A stretch of DNA of 64,000 nucleotides from JAGNHN01 sp964590645. GTDB taxonomy: Bacteria > Bacteroidota > Bacteroidia > Bacteroidales > JAGNHN01. The DNA lies in contig CAZPYJ010000019.1 in the NCBI GenBank assembly GCA_964590645.1, forward strand, positions 1 to 64,000, in the 5' to 3' direction. Within the stretch, counting starts at the first letter, position 1, and each line of letters begins with the position of its first letter. Below, piece by piece: positions 61,496 through 64,000 of the stretch. The notes below the pieces were generated by a model. It was not told where the DNA came from and made no database searches. It saw nothing but the letters and a program-made list of their open reading frames with translations. A program made the position numbers and the translations under genes.

Positions 61496-61503
61496 CAAAG
61501 GTA
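61496..61503 (-). promoter_or_regulatory. Candidate -7 promoter element of the C25 protease
   Basis: TACCTTTG on the minus strand, 26 nt before the ATG at 61469. It supports this start over an in-frame ATG at 61508. Confidence 0.5.
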
Positions 61504-61537
61504 AACATATATGCGAATGAAAGGTTCTCAGGCCCGG

Positions 61538-62776
61538 TCAGGCAGTCAGATAGTGCCTGCGGTTGCTGCTTTCACGCAGACGAAGGGTGGGGAGCCAGCT
61601 GGCCAGCAGTCCGATCAGGCTGACCGTTGCAGTGACCAAAACAAAATCAAAGGCCTGCATTTTTACCGGGTAGGCACTGACTACAAAGCTGCCTTCTGTA
61701 CCTTGCAGGCTGACCAGGCCAAATTCCTGCTGCATCCAGCAAAGTACGCCTCCCAGCAGCAGGCCCAGCATTGTTCCTCCCAGGCTGAGCAGTATCCCTT
61801 GGTTCAGAAAGATCCGCCGGATGAGCGAGAGGTCAGCGCCCATACTCCATAACACGGCCAGGTCCTTGCGTTTGTCAATGACCAGCATTGAAACAGACCC
61901 GATCATATTGAAAGCTGCTATCAGGATGATAAATGTGAGAATGAAGAAGATGGCCCATCTTTCCGATTGCATAATCCGGTATATGGTTTCCTGTTGCTGC
62001 ATACGGTTTTGCACGATAAAATCCGGTCCGGCCAGTTCTTCCAGGCGGGATTGGGTCTTCTTCAAGCCTCTTTCGTCCGTCAGCCTGATTTCTATTGCGC
62101 TGACTTCCGGTCCATAATCCAGCAGCTTTCTCACCAGGCGGATAGGCAGGAGGGCGTAACGCACATCAAAATCCTGCTGTACCGAGAAAACCCCGGCAGG
62201 CAGAACCCCTTCCCTTTCAAATGCCTCCATCGGGTTGATCACCGCGCCTTTTCCGCGGCGGGGCACGTAAATCTCTACCGGGGTAAGTAAATCACGGATA
62301 TTCAGATCAAGATACCAGGCTACCCCTGCCCCAACCAGGGTATAATTAAGGTCGCCTTCTTCCAGGAGAAAATCCCCGTCGATGAGCATACTGTCGAGGG
62401 GGCTGTGCTGCATCCAGGCTGCATCCACGCCTTTCATTGTGACAATATGCTGTCGTTGCCCATAGCGCATCAAGGCATTCTCTTCCACCACCTCTGCAAA
62501 GCTGAGGATGCCGGGAACCGATCGCATTTCATCCAAAGGCAGCAGGCCCGGGTCGAACACCTTGCCTTCGCGGGCAATGATCCGAATGTCAGGATCAAAG
62601 GTATTGAGCAGGGATTTGACCAGATGCTCGAAGCCATTGAAGACGGACAATACGACGATCAGGGCCATTGTGCCGGCACTAATGCCTGCCAGGCTCACCC
62701 AGGAGATGATGTTGATCACCTGATGGCTTTTGCGCGAAAAAATATAGCGCCGGGCTATAAAGAGCGGAAGCTTCAC
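61538..62776 (-). CDS. LolC/LolE-type lipoprotein-releasing permease
   Basis: A 412-residue FtsX-family permease with four helices: one near residue 25-50 after the signature LFIARRYIFSRKSHQVINIISWVSLAGISAG, a periplasmic domain ~55-270 and three helices at ~275-405 (FFILTFIILIAAFNMIGSVSML). It works with LolD ATPase to release lipoproteins from the inner membrane; LolD is not in the window, and one permease often serves as a homodimer in this phylum. It lies 6 nt after rbfA, a common Bacteroidota pairing. Confidence 0.88.
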   Translation of the reverse strand: MKLPLFIARRYIFSRKSHQVINIISWVSLAGISAGTMALIVVLSVFNGFEHLVKSLLNTFDPDIRIIAREGKVFDPGLLPLDEMRSVPGILSFAEVVEENALMRYGQRQHIVTMKGVDAAWMQHSPLDSMLIDGDFLLEEGDLNYTLVGAGVAWYLDLNIRDLLTPVEIYVPRRGKGAVINPMEAFEREGVLPAGVFSVQQDFDVRYALLPIRLVRKLLDYGPEVSAIEIRLTDERGLKKTQSRLEELAGPDFIVQNRMQQQETIYRIMQSERWAIFFILTFIILIAAFNMIGSVSMLVIDKRKDLAVLWSMGADLSLIRRIFLNQGILLSLGGTMLGLLLGGVLCWMQQEFGLVSLQGTEGSFVVSAYPVKMQAFDFVLVTATVSLIGLLASWLPTLRLRESSNRRHYLTA

Positions 62777-62782
62777 CTTATC

Positions 62783-63118
62783 TCAGCTTTCCAGGAGATC
62801 CTCAATCCTTTCGATGTAGTCCAGGGAGTCATCCAGGAAAAAGTCGAGTTGCGGGGTGAGCCGCAACTGGCTTTTCACTTTCCGGGCGAGTTTATGCCGG
62901 ATTTCCTTGGTCTTCTTGCGCAGGCTTTCGAGTTCTGCCGGCTTATCCTCTATCCCGAAAATGCTCAGATATACCTTGGCCTGGGCAAGATCGGGGCTCA
63001 CCTTAACCCGGGTTACACTCACCATTGCGCGGGAGAGGGCCGGGCCTTCCTGTTGGAAGATATCTCCCAGATCGCGCTGCAGCAGGCGGTTGATCTTTTG
63101 TTGCCTTGTTGATTCCAT
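62783..63118 (-). CDS. rbfA: Ribosome-binding factor A
   Basis: About 111 residues from the ATG at 63118 (a TTG lies three codons upstream). A KH-type fold protein that binds 16S rRNA during 30S maturation. Family blocks: RQQKINRLLQRDLGDIFQQE, VTRVKVSPDLAQAKVYLS, LRLTPQLDFFLDDSLDYIERIEDLL. Encoded 77 nt after dusB and 6 nt before the permease gene. Confidence 0.93.
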   Translation of the reverse strand: MESTRQQKINRLLQRDLGDIFQQEGPALSRAMVSVTRVKVSPDLAQAKVYLSIFGIEDKPAELESLRKKTKEIRHKLARKVKSQLRLTPQLDFFLDDSLDYIERIEDLLES

Positions 63119-63195
63119 AGGATGCAAAGCTATGATTTTTAAACGGATGTGCCCCGTCCTTACCCAAAGAGGCGTAAAAGCATTGGGGGTGGTTT

Positions 63196-64000
63196 TCAGG
63201 ATGGGGGGCTGGATGCCGTTGCAATGAAATGGTGGATCACCTGTTCAGCCTGGGTGAGGCTGTACGTTTCCATCAGTTGAGCGCGCAAGGCGGCTGCTCC
63301 GGGGAAGGCATTGATGTATATCTTGAAAAAGCGTTTAAGCATCGGATAGGGCTTTTCATTCTGCCAGGTATCCACAAAGAGGCGGGCGTGTTCCAGGAGG
63401 GCTTCCAAACGCAAGTGGGCATCCGGGGGAGCTCCGGATGGCCCAAACATCCAGGGATTTTGGAAGATGCCCCGGCCGATCATGAAGCCTTCTGCTCCGG
63501 TCTGTTGGCATTTCTGAATCCCGTCGGCCGGGTTTAGCACATCTCCGTTACCTATGATTGGGAGGGTCAGACCGGAGTGGTTGCGGACTTCCACGGCCCG
63601 GGCGATCTCTTCCCATCGTGCCGGAACCAGGCTCTGTTCCCTGCTTGTGCGTGCGTGCAAAATGATGGCGGCCGGTTCCGCTTCCAGCAGATGCAAGATC
63701 CAGCTTTCGGTATCCGTATGGTGGAATCCTGTGCGGGTCTTGACACTCACGGGCAAGTGTGTGGCGGAACGGGTGGCGCGGATGATTGCTTTGGCGCGGG
63801 GTGGATCCAGGATGAGGGCAGAGCATCCCCCTCCTTTGATGATCTTCTTCACCGGGCAGCCCATATTGATATCAATGCCGTCAAAAACGTCCATTTGGGT
63901 GATCATCTCTGCCGAGCGGGCGAAGCGATCAGGTTCCGTCCCCCATATCTGCGCCACCAGGCGATAGCCCCCTTCTTTCAGCAAGGCTTTTTCGTGTTCG
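63196..64000 (-). CDS. dusB: tRNA-dihydrouridine synthase (DusB-like), 5' end outside window
   Basis: At least 268 residues; the frame is open to the window edge and the true start lies beyond it, so the N-terminal FMN-binding strand is missing. The catalytic Cys is in NMGCPVKKIIKGGGCSAL, with PVSVKTRTGFH, IILHARTSREQ, IGNGDVLNPAD and GFMIGRGIFQNPW typical of Dus enzymes that reduce uridines in tRNA D-loops using FMN. The helical C-terminal domain ends at 63196. Confidence 0.93.
   Translation of the reverse strand, partial: EHEKALLKEGGYRLVAQIWGTEPDRFARSAEMITQMDVFDGIDINMGCPVKKIIKGGGCSALILDPPRAKAIIRATRSATHLPVSVKTRTGFHHTDTESWILHLLEAEPAAIILHARTSREQSLVPARWEEIARAVEVRNHSGLTLPIIGNGDVLNPADGIQKCQQTGAEGFMIGRGIFQNPWMFGPSGAPPDAHLRLEALLEHARLFVDTWQNEKPYPMLKRFFKIYINAFPGAAALRAQLMETYSLTQAEQVIHHFIATASSPPS

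Overview
The window looks like chromosomal DNA of a member of the phylum Bacteroidota. Evidence: type IX secretion (T9SS) sorting domains on at least five large secreted proteins, a carboxypeptidase-regulatory-fronted TonB receptor, DUF4625 and DUF6089 proteins, the typical block CBS / nadK / DUF6089 / uppS / bamA / ompH / ompH divergent from pdxJ, and repeated TAnnTTTG-type -7 promoter elements, most of them 15-30 nt before start codons. Shine-Dalgarno signals are weak and several genes appear to start with TTG or GTG. A pigmented, gliding-type environmental bacterium (saprospirian/cytophagian-like) is plausible, but genus cannot be read from the sequence. No tRNA, rRNA, CRISPR array, phage or intact insertion sequence was seen.

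Layout. 1-401: gene-free, with a long imperfect hairpin. 402-2972: NhaC-type antiporter and a small outer-membrane protein. 3040-6855: a minus-strand four-gene operon (small Cys/His-rich exported protein, TonB receptor, two His-rich DUF4625 lipoproteins), probably for metal uptake. 7023-13539: carotenoid genes (CrtI/CrtD-type desaturase, CruF hydratase, acyltransferase and glycosyltransferase in overlapping frames; lycopene cyclase further on), interrupted by TatD-like and TcdA genes. 13626-14505: flavodoxin and a gap bounded by two related, facing terminators. 14506-23110: envelope-assembly operon on the minus strand, with an extra Omp85 protein. 23209-25957: pdxJ, a leucine-rich-repeat lipoprotein-like exported protein and an esterase. 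25966-31165: minus-strand chains (isoaspartyl peptidase with TauE-like transporter; pgk, fRMsr, MntP-like pump, secreted endonuclease). 31285-37474: aminotransferase plus omega-amidase, TrkA/TrkH potassium uptake, MATE exporter. 37563-49898: one T9SS type B and two T9SS type A surface proteins with an aldo/keto reductase and an aspartate kinase between. 50067-52340: a phosphofructokinase with pyrophosphate-type active-site residues and a 2-hydroxyacid dehydrogenase. 52537-56787: MMPL/RND exporter, rmlA and a polyprenyl synthase in tight order. 56788-57617: gene-free cluster of palindromes. 57618-64000: gingipain-like C25 protease, LolC/E-type permease, rbfA and a 5'-truncated dusB.

Much of the window serves the cell envelope: outer-membrane protein assembly (BamA, Skp/OmpH, extra Omp85), isoprenoid supply (UppS, polyprenyl synthase) that can feed both peptidoglycan carriers and carotenoids, lipoprotein export, T9SS cargo, and transport of ions and metals. 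The most interesting items are the predicted metal-uptake operon with uncharacterised His-rich partners, the carotenoid glycosylation/acylation cassette, the extra Omp85 gene in the bamA operon, the palindrome-rich gap with a cloverleaf-like fold, and an orphan terminator in a divergent promoter region.
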